Assembly (NCBI GenBank): GCA_032250895.1
Contig: JAVVEZ010000103.1
Span: 1 to 10,347, forward strand
Source of the DNA: JAVVEZ01 sp032250895
GTDB lineage: Bacteria; Pseudomonadota; Gammaproteobacteria; Pseudomonadales; Pseudohongiellaceae
Length of the DNA: 10,347 bases
Direction of reading: 5' to 3'
The position numbers and the translations under genes are program-made. Below the pieces are notes generated by a model. It was given only the letters and a program-made list of their open reading frames with translations, ran no database searches and was not told the origin of the DNA. This document shows, one piece after another, positions 1 to 7,609 of the stretch. Position 1 is the first letter of the stretch. The number at the start of each line of letters is the position of its first letter.

Positions 1-4
1 GTGC

Positions 5-33
5 CCGGTTTGCGGACATGTGCCGCAAACCGG
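5..33. repeat. Short GC-rich hairpin at the window edge
   Basis: An 11-bp perfect stem (5-15 with 23-33) encloses a 7-nt loop. It lies directly beside a second palindrome at 35-64. It could be part of a REP-like intergenic element or the distal half of a termination region for the minus-strand operon. No long T-run follows it on either strand inside the window, so a canonical intrinsic terminator is not supported. Confidence 0.55.
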
Positions 34-34
34 C

Positions 35-64
35 TTGAAAAAGTCCATGGATGGACTTTTTCAA
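35..64 (-). terminator. Perfect palindrome, possible terminator downstream of the DUF1552 gene
   Basis: A 14-bp perfect inverted repeat (35-48 with 51-64) has only two bases at its centre, so the usable RNA hairpin is slightly shorter. On the minus strand it starts 7 nt after the TAG stop of the DUF1552 gene, where a terminator would be expected. The run of five Ts sits inside the 3' arm rather than after the stem, so this is not a textbook rho-independent terminator. One half of the palindrome is also part of the repeat shared with 7585-7611, so a mobile or REP-like origin is equally likely. Confidence 0.4.
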
Positions 65-71
65 CAAACTG
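45..71 (+). repeat. Copy 1 of a 27-bp inverted-orientation repeat
   Basis: These 27 bases are the exact reverse complement of 7585-7611. Allowing one mismatch (position 72), the match extends to position 75, within the stop codon region of the DUF1552 gene. Beyond the CCATGG end the two copies diverge completely. The shared core contains the TTGAAAAAGTCCAT arm of the palindrome at 35-64. It resembles a dispersed intergenic element rather than coding sequence. Confidence 0.85.
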
Positions 72-1401
72 CTAAACAAGTGACGCCAGGGGGTGAGTGC
101 TCTGCCCAATTTGTGGCAGGTCGATGCCATACAGATGTAAAATGCTCAGCAACATATTGGCAGTTTTCTCTACATTGTCGGGATAGGCAATATGGCGGTT
201 CCCTTTGAAGGTTCCATCGATGCCTCCCGCCAGAATCACCGGTACCTTTTCGTGAGCATGCCGATGTGAATTCCCCATGTTGCTTCCCATGTAAACCAAC
301 GAGTTATCCAGGACATTGGCGTCACCTTCTGGAATATTTCTCAGTTTTTCAAGAAAACCAGCCAAAATACTCACATGATAGCGATTGACCTTGGCATAGT
401 TTGCAATATTCGATGGTTTGTCACCATGATGAGAGGTGGCATGCCAACCGCCCACATATCCAGACTCGGGATAAGTCAACGATGACAGGTCACGGCCAAG
501 CATCATAGTGGCAGAACGGGTAATATCCCCTTCAAATGCCAGCGCAATCAAATCAAACATCAAATGAAAATGTGTATCCTTGCTTTGGGGTATACCAAAG
601 GGAACCTCTTCCCTGGGTTCGTCAACGGGATTCGACATTGCAATTTGAATACGACGCNNNNNNNNNNTAACCGTCTAATTTGATTCGGTCTCCAAAGCTT
701 AATTGTTTTTTGAACGCTGGTATCTTTTCAGCAACCGAGTCCAGAATACTGGCATTCAACTCTCTTCCTCTTTTACGTTCTTCAGGACTGGCACCATCCC
801 CAAACAAACGTTCAAAGGCGACACGCGGGTTTATTTCTGTGGGCAGGGGCTCTGTTGGAGACATCCAGGAAATAGAGTTGGTATAAGCACAGCTATAACC
901 CCAGTTGCAGTTGCCGTAGTTGCCGGCATCCTCGACGCCCAATTGAATGGACGACAAAATAGTATCCTGTCCATACTTCTGGGCGATCAATTGGTCAATG
1001 GTAACGCCCAGATAGGGACTGACGGCATTTCTTCTTGGTCTCGCTCCAGACAACAGTGCGGCGCCGCGGGCATGGTTTCCACCAGGTTCTTCATCTGTCG
1101 AGTAACACTCAGGAATGTCGAGGCCGCTGATCAATACCACACGATTTCTGAGGGCTTCCAAGGGTTTGGTGATATAGGAAAATTCAAAATCAGCACCTGT
1201 TTTCAAGGGCGCCCAATACCCCGGGGCAACGCCATGAGGATGCCAGACACCGACAAAGCGCTTGGGTCTGACGGCTGCCGCTGCTTTCGATAATGGCGTC
1301 AGCGCAGGGAACATGGCTTCAAGCAAAGGAAGAGCTATGGTCACTCCTGCCGAGCGCAAAAATGTCCGTCGCGGCATATATTTTCGAGTAATGAATTTCA
1401 T
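72..1401 (-). CDS. DUF1552 family exported protein (interrupted by an assembly gap)
   Basis: The gene begins at ATG 1401, with GAGGA six bases upstream, and ends with TAG at 72-74. The N-terminus carries a twin-arginine-type signal, PRRTFLRSAGVTIALPLLEA, which is typical of DUF1552 proteins, followed by the family-like block RFVGVWHPHGVAPGYW. The C-terminal part holds the conserved-looking stretch YMGSNMGNSHRHAHEKVPVILAGG. The 10-N gap at 658-667 splits the reading frame: codons end with ..KLDG-TAN on one side and resume with ..G-RRIQIAMSNP on the other. As I recall the family, this spot reads YLDSVREIE-RRI. A true gap of 24 nt, or any multiple of three, restores one frame and gives about 447 residues, a normal length. 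I therefore call one intact gene rather than two fragments. It lies 54 nt downstream of the DUF1592 gene, in the same operon. The biochemical function of DUF1552 is not known; periplasmic location is inferred from the signal. Confidence 0.88.
658..667. other. Assembly gap (10 Ns) inside the DUF1552 gene
   Basis: Ten consecutive Ns. The frames on the two sides differ by a length that is not a multiple of three if the gap is taken literally as 10. The coding context predicts a multiple of three, most likely 24 nt, so the N count is a placeholder and not a measured length. Confidence 0.97.
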
Positions 1402-1455
1402 ACCAATTCCTCATCGGTGATCACGCAAAAATGAATTTCCGGAGATTCCCATTAA

Positions 1456-3867
1456 TCATTTATGCCAAGCTTCATCTTGTTTGACCCGCATTCTGAAGGG
1501 CTCACTATCAACAATATTTAAAATCAATGACGAAAATTTATAATTATCGGATTCCGCTTTTTTCACGATCGAGCGAATGACAGGCATATCATAGTATTCC
1601 GTGCCTCGGCCCAATCCATAGGTCATCAGTTTTTCAACCATGAAACGGACAAATTGAGGAGAATATTTCAGCAAATTTTCCCTGAGTCCAATGACTCCGT
1701 CAACTTCAGTGCCATCCCAAAGCTCCACTTTGGTGTCAAGTGGAACCGCCGATCCGTCACCTTTACGGGGATGTCCATCAGTCGTTCTCCATGCGCCATC
1801 AGCCGCAAAGTTTTCCAACGCAAAGCCAATCGGATCCATTATTTTATGACAGGTTGCGCAAGCCGGATCTGCTCTGTGTAATGTCAGCTGCTCCCGAAGT
1901 GTCCTGACCGTTGCGGATACTGCGGTTTCTTCCAATGGAGGAACATTGGCTGGCATTTCGGGAGGTACAGTCCCCAAAATGTTTTCTATGACCCATATCC
2001 CGCGTTTAACGGGCGATGTCCTGAAATTTTCAGTAAACGTTATGGCCAGGAAACTGCCTTTTCCAAGAATGCCACGGCGCTGATCAAACTCCGGACCCAA
2101 TGTGACGCGGCGAAAGTGTGCCCCATAAACATTGGGTATGCCATAGTGTCTGGCAAGCCGTTCATTGACAAAGGTATAATTGGCATCCAATAATTCCAGA
2201 ACGCTTCTATCCTCTTTGACGATACTTGCAAAAAATAATTCGGCTTCCTTCTGAAAGGCATCTCTCAATTCGTCATCCCAGTTGGGATAAAAGATTCCAT
2301 CCGGTGAAGCGCCCGGTAAGTTCCGCAGATACAACCATTGTTGCGCGAAGTTATTCACGAGTGAGGCAGATCTGGGATCAGCCAGCATGCGCTCAACCTG
2401 GGCCGATAGGATTGCAGGGTCATTCAACTGCTTTGCAACTGCCACATCGAGCAGTTCATCGTCGGGGATACTGCTCCACAGGAAAAAGGACAGCCGACTG
2501 GCAAGCTCGAGGTCACTGATGGCATACACTTGCCCTGGCTTCAAGTCGACAGATTCTTTTTCAACCCGGACCAAAAACTCCGGGTCGGCGAGGAGCCTTC
2601 TCAAACTTAATTCAATACCATCCTCAAAAATCCCATTCCGGGCACCCTCGTCGAAGAAAGCCATCAGCACATCGAGGTCTTGTGGCGTTGCTGGACGTCT
2701 GTAACCACGACGTATCAGTGGGAGTAAAATTTTCCTCGCGCAAGCCTCTGCTTCCGCTTGACTCGTTCCTGCCGGACGGCAGGTAAGTATCTTCGCCAGA
2801 CTTTTGGTTTCGACCGGCCTCACAGAATCGAAAGGACCCTGTATCTTCAGCAGTCCCAGAACCGGGGGATACTGCACCTGGGGCATACCCTCGTTTTCAA
2901 TGGACTTGCGGTCATATTGTTGAACGATATCAAGCGGTGGACGAAAATTAGTGGCCACGAAAGTGGCCCCAACCAGATGCGTGCCTGCTGTTACGGGTAG
3001 TGTTACTTCCAGGGCTCCATCGCGGTCCCCACCCATGCCGACATTCATCCCCACTCCGGTATATTCAAAAAGATGCACTCTTTCGCCATCTATACTGAGT
3101 TCCAGTTGTTCTCCGGGAATAAAACTGCCAACACCAAAGTTCTGCATGTGGAAGGTATAATTTCCGTCCGCCAGGAAGTTATGTCTGACCGCCATTCCCC
3201 CCCGTGTGCCAAAGGGCATACCATCCAGTTGAAAATTTTGCGAAGTATCACCGGGAGCAATGTAAGCCACTTCAGTAGGACTTTTCCAATAGCCCACAGC
3301 CATCCGGGCAACCCGGGCCGCAGCCGTCGTATAGGCTTCAAGCAAGGTGGGGGATATGGTCAGTGAACCGGCAATGTTGTCGAAGCCCCGGGCACCCGTA
3401 TCTGCGGGCAACAAAGCCGATGCATCAATTTCAAGCCCCAGCAGGTCGCGGACGACATTTTGATATTCGATGCGGTTCAAACGATGCAGCATCTTGGAGC
3501 CGGGATTGAGGGGGGCCGCACGGTCAATTTCTGACTCCAGCCACTCGGTAAGTGCCATATATCTGTCACCAGGCGGGCGTTCCTGGCCCGGAGGCGGCAT
3601 CACGCCGGCACGCAACCTGCGAATCGCCCTTTCCCAATCCGGGGCATGCTCGACTATGGCGTCTGGCAAAACGCTGCCAAGATCCAATCCTCCCGCATAA
3701 TCTTCAAAGTTATGACACTTGGCACAATATTCATCCAGAAGCTCTCGCATCTCATTACCGAAAGTATCGGATGTTTGAGCCAGCGCTGATTTAGAGGCAA
3801 GAACAGAAGTGAACAAGACTGCCAATGCTGAGCAAACTACAGTTTTTTTTATATTGTTCCCCAGCAC
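1456..3867 (-). CDS. DUF1592 domain protein with PSCyt1-type heme motif
   Basis: This large exported protein has the full multi-domain order of the planctomycete-type cytochrome/DUF1592 family. It has a Sec signal (about 1-30, ending SALA/QT), a heme c motif CAKCH at 48-52 with a likely axial Met in MPPPG at 90, and DUF1587 (about 128-195, LHRLNRIEYQNVVRDLLGL). A carbohydrate-binding-like beta region follows (about 220-310), then DUF1595 (about 370-440) and DUF1592 (about 450-590). DUF1588 (about 597-695) includes a second CXXCH, CATCH at 670-674, followed by KIMDPIGFALENF; DUF1585 is at about 725-798. I chose GTG 3867 as start because GGAGG at 3877-3881 lies nine bases upstream and the signal peptide then begins MLGNNIKK. 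The frame stays open to TTG 3891, but that start has no such site. The protein is 803 aa from this start. It is the first gene of the operon with DUF1552. Members often pair with DUF1552 proteins; a redox role is inferred from the heme motifs and the substrate is unknown. A paralogue begins at 9480. Confidence 0.93.
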   Translation of the reverse strand: MLGNNIKKTVVCSALAVLFTSVLASKSALAQTSDTFGNEMRELLDEYCAKCHNFEDYAGGLDLGSVLPDAIVEHAPDWERAIRRLRAGVMPPPGQERPPGDRYMALTEWLESEIDRAAPLNPGSKMLHRLNRIEYQNVVRDLLGLEIDASALLPADTGARGFDNIAGSLTISPTLLEAYTTAAARVARMAVGYWKSPTEVAYIAPGDTSQNFQLDGMPFGTRGGMAVRHNFLADGNYTFHMQNFGVGSFIPGEQLELSIDGERVHLFEYTGVGMNVGMGGDRDGALEVTLPVTAGTHLVGATFVATNFRPPLDIVQQYDRKSIENEGMPQVQYPPVLGLLKIQGPFDSVRPVETKSLAKILTCRPAGTSQAEAEACARKILLPLIRRGYRRPATPQDLDVLMAFFDEGARNGIFEDGIELSLRRLLADPEFLVRVEKESVDLKPGQVYAISDLELASRLSFFLWSSIPDDELLDVAVAKQLNDPAILSAQVERMLADPRSASLVNNFAQQWLYLRNLPGASPDGIFYPNWDDELRDAFQKEAELFFASIVKEDRSVLELLDANYTFVNERLARHYGIPNVYGAHFRRVTLGPEFDQRRGILGKGSFLAITFTENFRTSPVKRGIWVIENILGTVPPEMPANVPPLEETAVSATVRTLREQLTLHRADPACATCHKIMDPIGFALENFAADGAWRTTDGHPRKGDGSAVPLDTKVELWDGTEVDGVIGLRENLLKYSPQFVRFMVEKLMTYGLGRGTEYYDMPVIRSIVKKAESDNYKFSSLILNIVDSEPFRMRVKQDEAWHK

Positions 3868-3968
3868 AGTCAATATCCTCCAAATAAGCAAATTTGAATA
3901 TGACTTACCAAACGATCAAATTTTAAGCAGGTTTGGGTCGGGAAAATTCTACATCACCCAGAAGCCAG

Positions 3969-3997
3969 AATATATCGCTATAATTGCGCCATGTCAT
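3969..3997 (-). promoter_or_regulatory. Sigma70-like promoter for the DUF1592-DUF1552 operon
   Basis: On the minus strand there is a -35 ATGACA (3992-3997; 5 of 6 to TTGACA), a 17-base spacer, and a -10 TATATT (3969-3974; 5 of 6 to TATAAT). Transcription would start near 3962, leaving a leader of about 95 bases before the GTG start at 3867. Position, spacing and orientation all fit. No operator was recognised. Confidence 0.65.
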
Positions 3998-4044
3998 CCC
4001 CGTATACTTGATCATTCCTGCATGGTTCGTCACCCTTGGGTTTT

Positions 4045-4076
4045 CCCCGTCCTCCTGCGCAGGCAGGAGGACGGGG
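4045..4076. repeat. Strong GC-rich hairpin in the divergent intergenic region
   Basis: A 14-bp perfect stem (4045-4058 with 4063-4076) closes on a 4-base loop GCAG. Four Ts precede it on the plus strand, so transcripts read on the minus strand would have a stem followed by UUUU-like AAAA complements in the right order for a weak intrinsic terminator. It resembles the REP-type palindromes with CCTGCGCAGGCAGG centres that are common between proteobacterial genes. It sits upstream of the minus-strand promoter and could insulate the two divergent units. Confidence 0.6.
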
Positions 4077-4083
4077 GACACGG

Positions 4084-4099
4084 CAGGCTGCTGAAAAAC
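4084..4099 (+). repeat. Copy of the CAGGCTG(T/C)TGAAAAAC repeat core
   Basis: Sixteen bases match the reverse complement of 7626-7641 at 15 positions. The same TGTTGAAAAA core appears at the ends of the other repeats near 45-71 and 7585-7611. The recurrence in three intergenic places suggests a dispersed short repeat family in this genome. Confidence 0.55.
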
Positions 4100-4269
4100 C
4101 ACCAGCGATACTGTTGCAAGCCGCCCCGCAGGGAGGACACAAGGATGTGCCCCATGAAAAAGAGTTGGAAAAGTGGCTGATTTCCTGCTGTCGCAGTAGA
4201 ATCATCCTGAGTTCGACAGGTGCTTCAAGCGTGAGGTGAAGACGCCGGAAAGTCATTTTGGGAGGTCGC

Positions 4270-6084
4270 ATGTCATTGAGTCGTATGGTTTTTAGAATAT
4301 TGGTCTGTTGGGCTTTGAGTGCCGGCGCTTTCGCCCAGAACGATGCTGCGGTCGGCGCCGGTATTTTCAGTGCCTTGTGCACCCAGTGCCACGAGCCGAC
4401 ATTGTTTCGGGGGATGTCCTCAGAGCGCATTCTGAATACGCTCAACAACGGCGCCATGGAACCTTTCGCGGCGCCCCTGAGTCCTGAGCAGCGGCAGGCC
4501 GTTGCGGATTTTCTCGGTTCGTCGGCGACCCGGCCGGGCCTGCCGGCATCGGCCTATTGTGCGGACCGTTCAGTTACGTTTGACAGCGCTACCTTGCGGC
4601 AATGGAATGGCTGGAGTCCGGACGGTCGCAACATGCGGTATCAGGACGGGCTGGCGGCGGGACTGACGGCTGATCAAGTGAATGAACTCCAGCTCCGCTG
4701 GGCCTTCGGCTTTGACCAGGACCTTTCATCATTTTCCCAGCCGGCCGTGTTTGACAATCAGGTTTTCGTCGGCAGCAGTGCGGGGGTCGTCTATGCGCTG
4801 CAAGCGGACAGTGGTTGTATTCAGTGGCGCTTTGAAAATGCCGGGCCGGTGCGCACGGCGATTCTGGTGGCCGATACCGCTGCCGGCAGGGTCGTGCTTT
4901 TCGGTGACCAGTTGGCATGGTTCTATGCCGTGGATGCCGCCACTGGCAAGCTGCGTTGGCGTGTTCGCATGGATGAACACCAGGCGGCGCGGCTGACCGG
5001 ATCGCCAACCCTGCATGGGAACACGGTTTTTGTCCCGGTGTCGAGTTGGGAAGAAACGCTGGAATCCCAGCCATCCTACCCCTGTTGCACCTTTCGCGGC
5101 AGTGTATCCGCGTTGAACCTCGACTCGGGCACAAGCCTGTGGAAAACCTATCTGGTGGATGCGCCGCATCCGATCACATCTGCCACCAGCGGACGTCAGT
5201 TGTGGGGGCCGTCGGGAGCCGGGGTCTGGTCGGCGCCGACCATCGATGATGAACGGGGCCTGCTGTATGTGACCACCGGCAACAACTACACCTACCCGGC
5301 AAGCGCTACCAGCGATGCCGTGGTGGCGCTGGACCAGCGCAGCGGTGAGATTCGCTGGACCCGGCAGATGACACCCGGGGATATTTTTCCCTATCCCAAA
5401 TGCGATGAGTGTGTAGGCGATCAGGGGCCTGATTTTGACTTTGGATCGTCGGCGATCCTGGTGGGCCTGGACGATGGCCGGGATATACTACTGGCGGGCC
5501 AGAAGTCCGGAGTGGTCTATGCTCTGGATCCGGACAACAAGGGTGAAATCCTCTGGGAAACCCGGGTTGCCGAGGGCAGCACACACGGAGGCATACAGTG
5601 GGGAATGGCGACTGACGGACGCTATCTGTTTGCGCCGATAGCCGATGGTGAACTGGTTTATGTCAGGGGTGATGATGGCGTCAGCCGACGCATCATGCCC
5701 AGTGATGAAGGCGGTGGCCTGGCTGCGCTGAATGTCGCGGATGGCAGCGTGGCCTGGCAGGCCGCCCCGGCGCGGGTCTGTGCCGGCATCCCCAATTGCA
5801 GTCCTGCGCAGCTGGCTGCGGCCAGTGCGATTCCAGGTGTCGTGTTTTCCGGAGCTCTGGATGGACACCTGCGGGCCTATTCCACGGAGGATGGCCGTGT
5901 GCTGTGGGATGTCGACACGCGCAGGGAATACCAAACCGTCAATGGCGTCATTGCCCGCGGCGGCGCCCTGAACGGCAATGGTCCGGTGATCGCGGGCGGC
6001 CGGGTCTTTGTGAATTCCGGCTACAACCACTTTGGTACCATCGCGGGAAATGTGCTGTTGATGTTTTCAATCGAGGAGAATTGA
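4270..6084 (+). CDS. Cytochrome c-PQQ dehydrogenase, polyvinyl-alcohol-dehydrogenase type
   Basis: This is an exported quinohemoprotein of 604 aa. The signal peptide (about 1-22, ending AFA/QN) is followed by a small cytochrome c domain with CTQCH at 37-41 and a likely axial Met at 63 (NNGAMEP). A PQQ beta-propeller then runs from about 115 to the end, with repeated blades such as GVVYALQADSGCIQWRF, LYVTTGNNY, and GVVYALDPDNKGEILWET. Adjacent cysteines at 272-273 (YPCCTFRG) recall the vicinal disulphide of quinoprotein alcohol dehydrogenases, and a second pair occurs in CDEC at 378-381. The order cytochrome first and PQQ propeller second matches PVA dehydrogenase (EC 1.1.2.6), which oxidises secondary alcohols in the periplasm and reduces cytochrome c. 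The real substrate could be another alcohol. The ATG at 4270 was chosen because GGGAGG lies four bases upstream; a TTG at 4258 is in frame but lies upstream of that site. The EthD-like gene follows after 3 nt. Confidence 0.9.
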   Translation: MSLSRMVFRILVCWALSAGAFAQNDAAVGAGIFSALCTQCHEPTLFRGMSSERILNTLNNGAMEPFAAPLSPEQRQAVADFLGSSATRPGLPASAYCADRSVTFDSATLRQWNGWSPDGRNMRYQDGLAAGLTADQVNELQLRWAFGFDQDLSSFSQPAVFDNQVFVGSSAGVVYALQADSGCIQWRFENAGPVRTAILVADTAAGRVVLFGDQLAWFYAVDAATGKLRWRVRMDEHQAARLTGSPTLHGNTVFVPVSSWEETLESQPSYPCCTFRGSVSALNLDSGTSLWKTYLVDAPHPITSATSGRQLWGPSGAGVWSAPTIDDERGLLYVTTGNNYTYPASATSDAVVALDQRSGEIRWTRQMTPGDIFPYPKCDECVGDQGPDFDFGSSAILVGLDDGRDILLAGQKSGVVYALDPDNKGEILWETRVAEGSTHGGIQWGMATDGRYLFAPIADGELVYVRGDDGVSRRIMPSDEGGGLAALNVADGSVAWQAAPARVCAGIPNCSPAQLAAASAIPGVVFSGALDGHLRAYSTEDGRVLWDVDTRREYQTVNGVIARGGALNGNGPVIAGGRVFVNSGYNHFGTIAGNVLLMFSIEEN

Positions 6085-6087
6085 GTC

Positions 6088-6540
6088 ATGAGCGACAGGC
6101 AACAAAAATTCAATAAACGCAGGTCCGTGCTGACCGGGGCTGCAAGGGTAGCGACGGCTGGCATTGCGACGGCCCTGGTGGGTGTCGGCGGCTCCCGGGT
6201 GCGGGCAGCGGAAAGTCAGGTCGATCAGGAATGTTTGACCATCGTCTATCAGAATGGCGACGACATCCATTTTGACTTTGACTATTACCGTTCGATTCAG
6301 ATGCCATTGATCATGCGGCTTTACGGAGATTCAATCAGCCGTTTCGAATTGCGCAGGGGCTTGCCGGCAGCCAACGGTGCCAAAGCCCGTTATATTGCGA
6401 CGGCCACCATCTGGATTGCGGATCCGGCCGCCTTTGATCGTGCTGCCGCCGAGCATCAGGCCGGCATCAGTGCCGATGTGCCGAAGTTTACCAATGCCCA
6501 ACCCATTGCCCAGCGCGACCGGATCGTCGGTATTGCCTGA
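6088..6540 (+). CDS. EthD-family protein with Tat signal
   Basis: A 150-aa protein. Residues 1-40 form a twin-arginine-like signal (NKRRSVLTGAARVATAGIATALVGVG, with R11-R12) ending near RVRAAES. The rest matches the EthD family (PF07110) pattern: FDFDYYRSIQMPLIMRLYG, where family members have DxxYYxxxHMPL with His in place of this Gln, then RRGLPAANGAKARYIATATIWI, and the end block ISADVPKFTNAQPIAQRDRIVG. EthD proteins are small ferredoxin-like-fold dimers, usually cytoplasmic and of unclear catalytic role, named from ether-degradation (ethyl tert-butyl ether) clusters. GAGGAG at 6073-6078 gives a ribosome site nine bases before the ATG. The site overlaps the end of the PQQ gene, so the two genes are probably co-transcribed. 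The export signal and the H-to-Q change in the HMP motif are unusual. The family call is firm; a role with the quinoprotein is inference. Confidence 0.85.
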   Translation: MSDRQQKFNKRRSVLTGAARVATAGIATALVGVGGSRVRAAESQVDQECLTIVYQNGDDIHFDFDYYRSIQMPLIMRLYGDSISRFELRRGLPAANGAKARYIATATIWIADPAAFDRAAAEHQAGISADVPKFTNAQPIAQRDRIVGIA

Positions 6541-6546
6541 TCAGGC
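6535..6546. other. 12-bp palindrome joining two convergent stop codons
   Basis: GCCTGATCAGGC contains the TGA of the EthD gene (6538-6540) and the TGA of the MlaC-like gene (6541-6543, minus strand). The two convergent genes therefore meet with no spacer. The palindrome has no loop and no T-run, so it is not called a terminator; transcripts from each side must overlap. Confidence 0.7.
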
Positions 6547-7140
6547 TTGCTGTTGGTCGGCTGTCTGTTCACGCAGATGTTCCAGCAGGGCGTCGAAGCC
6601 TTGTTCGCTGATGATGCGCGAGTATTCAAAACGCCGCAGCGCGAGATCGCTGACACCGTCCGCCAATACGTTGATGATGCGCCATCGATCCCTGCTGAAG
6701 GTCAAGGTATAGACGAAATCGACGCGCCGGGTTTCGGTTTCCAGCACGGCGTCGACCTGCACCCGCTCTGCACTCCCGGAGGCGCCGGTAATCTGAAAGG
6801 CTCCCGGCTTGAGTCCTGTGAAACGATTGGCATAGGTCATCACCGTCAAGCGTTCCAGCAGGCCGAGAAAGGCTTCCTGCTGATCCTGAGCGAGTGAGTT
6901 CCACGAGCGCCGCAGCACGAAACGGGCGATGAAGGGGAGATCATGGGAGGCCGCTATCACCGGAGCCAATTCTTGATAGCGCAGATCGATGGCGGGTTCT
7001 GCTGCCTGCGCCATGTCTTCGAGTGCGGTATGCAGGTCCTGAACAACGGCCCGGGCCTCGGCAATCGCCTCGTCAGCGGCCGCCTGCAAGGGTCCCGGAT
7101 TCAGGAAAATCAGCGCGAGAAGAGCAAGTCGAATCGACAT
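6541..7140 (-). CDS. MlaC/Ttg2D-family periplasmic lipid-binding protein
   Basis: A 199-aa protein with a Sec signal (about 1-20, LALLALIFLNPGPLQA/AADEA). The body is helical at first, then has the MlaC-like core: FIARFVLRRSWNSLAQDQQEAFLGLLERLTVMTYANRF, a beta segment with VQVDAVLETETRRVDFVYTLTFSRDRWRIINVLADGVSDLALRRFEYSRIISEQGFDALLEHLREQ. This matches PF05494, the family of E. coli MlaC (211 aa), which shuttles phospholipids between outer-membrane MlaA and inner-membrane MlaFEDB; the hopanoid-associated protein HpnM belongs to the same family. No mlaA, mlaD, mlaE or mlaF gene is present here, so the partner is unknown. The start ATG 7140 has GAGGA a few bases upstream, overlapping the stop of the preceding gene. 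Confidence 0.85.
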   Translation of the reverse strand: MSIRLALLALIFLNPGPLQAAADEAIAEARAVVQDLHTALEDMAQAAEPAIDLRYQELAPVIAASHDLPFIARFVLRRSWNSLAQDQQEAFLGLLERLTVMTYANRFTGLKPGAFQITGASGSAERVQVDAVLETETRRVDFVYTLTFSRDRWRIINVLADGVSDLALRRFEYSRIISEQGFDALLEHLREQTADQQQA

Positions 7141-7150
7141 GAATGATTCC

Positions 7151-7609
7151 TCAAATAAATTCAGGACCCACTTTTTCTATCAAGGATTCCGCGTGGGCAG
7201 TGGCACTGCTGCAGCGGGGGACGGCAGGCACGATGGCGCGCAACTGGCGGCGGCTGACCTTCTTGCCGTCGCGGCGGGCAATGGCCAGCAGATTGAGAGT
7301 CTCGCAGGCTTGCAGCATCTCCTCGTCGGCTTGCTCGAGAGCAGCCGCGTCCGGACTCTCGTCCCCGACGGCGTCAAGCGCGTCGATGATGGCCACGGCG
7401 GCCATGTTATGACGTCTGAAGACCTCTTCCGCATAAGCCCGGAAAGCCGCACTGTTGGTGAGAACCAGACGACCATCACCGATTTCCACCAGTGGCGCGC
7501 AGGCGGGCAGCACCAGCAGCAGGGCTGTCAATACCGGAACCTTGTAGTCTGAAAAAAATGGGTTCAGAACAGAATTTCCCTTAACAGTTTGTTGAAAAAG
7601 TCCATCCAT
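7151..7609 (-). CDS. Putative small lipoprotein, uncertain 5' end
   Basis: I do not recognise the family. The mature part (GDGRLVLTNSAAFRAYAEEVFRRHNMAAVAIIDALD.. to ..IEKVGPEFI) looks alpha-helical. A hydrophobic stretch ending LLLVLPAC resembles a lipobox with lipidation at the Cys. The only ATG (7609) lies inside the repeat at 7585-7611 and has no ribosome site; its first residues (MDGLFQQT) are just translated repeat. A TTG at 7531 has a weak AAGG eight bases upstream but would leave only ten residues before the Cys. The original 5' end may have been replaced by the repeat. The TGA at 7151-7153 lies 10 nt before the MlaC-like gene and forms part of its ribosome site, so the two are translationally linked. 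A joint role in outer-membrane lipid handling is inference. Confidence 0.6.
   Translation of the reverse strand: MDGLFQQTVKGNSVLNPFFSDYKVPVLTALLLVLPACAPLVEIGDGRLVLTNSAAFRAYAEEVFRRHNMAAVAIIDALDAVGDESPDAAALEQADEEMLQACETLNLLAIARRDGKKVSRRQLRAIVPAVPRCSSATAHAESLIEKVGPEFI

Larger units (their letters stand above)
3868..4269. other. Divergent intergenic region between DUF1592 and PQQ dehydrogenase genes
   Basis: About 400 bases without a credible gene. The left part (to about 3990) is AT-rich and holds the minus-strand promoter. The centre holds a 14-bp GC-rich hairpin (4045-4076). From 4083 to about 4250 there is a stretch beginning with the CAGGCTG-type repeat core that looks like a dispersed intergenic element, although no second full copy is present here. 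A TAGAAT at 4197-4202 could be a -10 for the plus-strand gene, but it lacks a good -35. Short open frames across this region have no start-site support and no recognisable product. Confidence 0.6.

Noticed and set aside
1..71. Insertion-sequence end
   Set aside because: Only hairpins and a short repeat are visible, with no transposase frame or target duplication in the window.
20..208. Small plus-strand open frame starting in the repeat
   Set aside because: It begins in a palindrome, has no ribosome site, and runs antisense through the end of the DUF1552 gene.
703..1293. Plus-strand open frame of 196 codons opposite the DUF1552 gene
   Set aside because: It is a shadow of the minus-strand gene, which carries a Tat signal and family motifs in its own frame.
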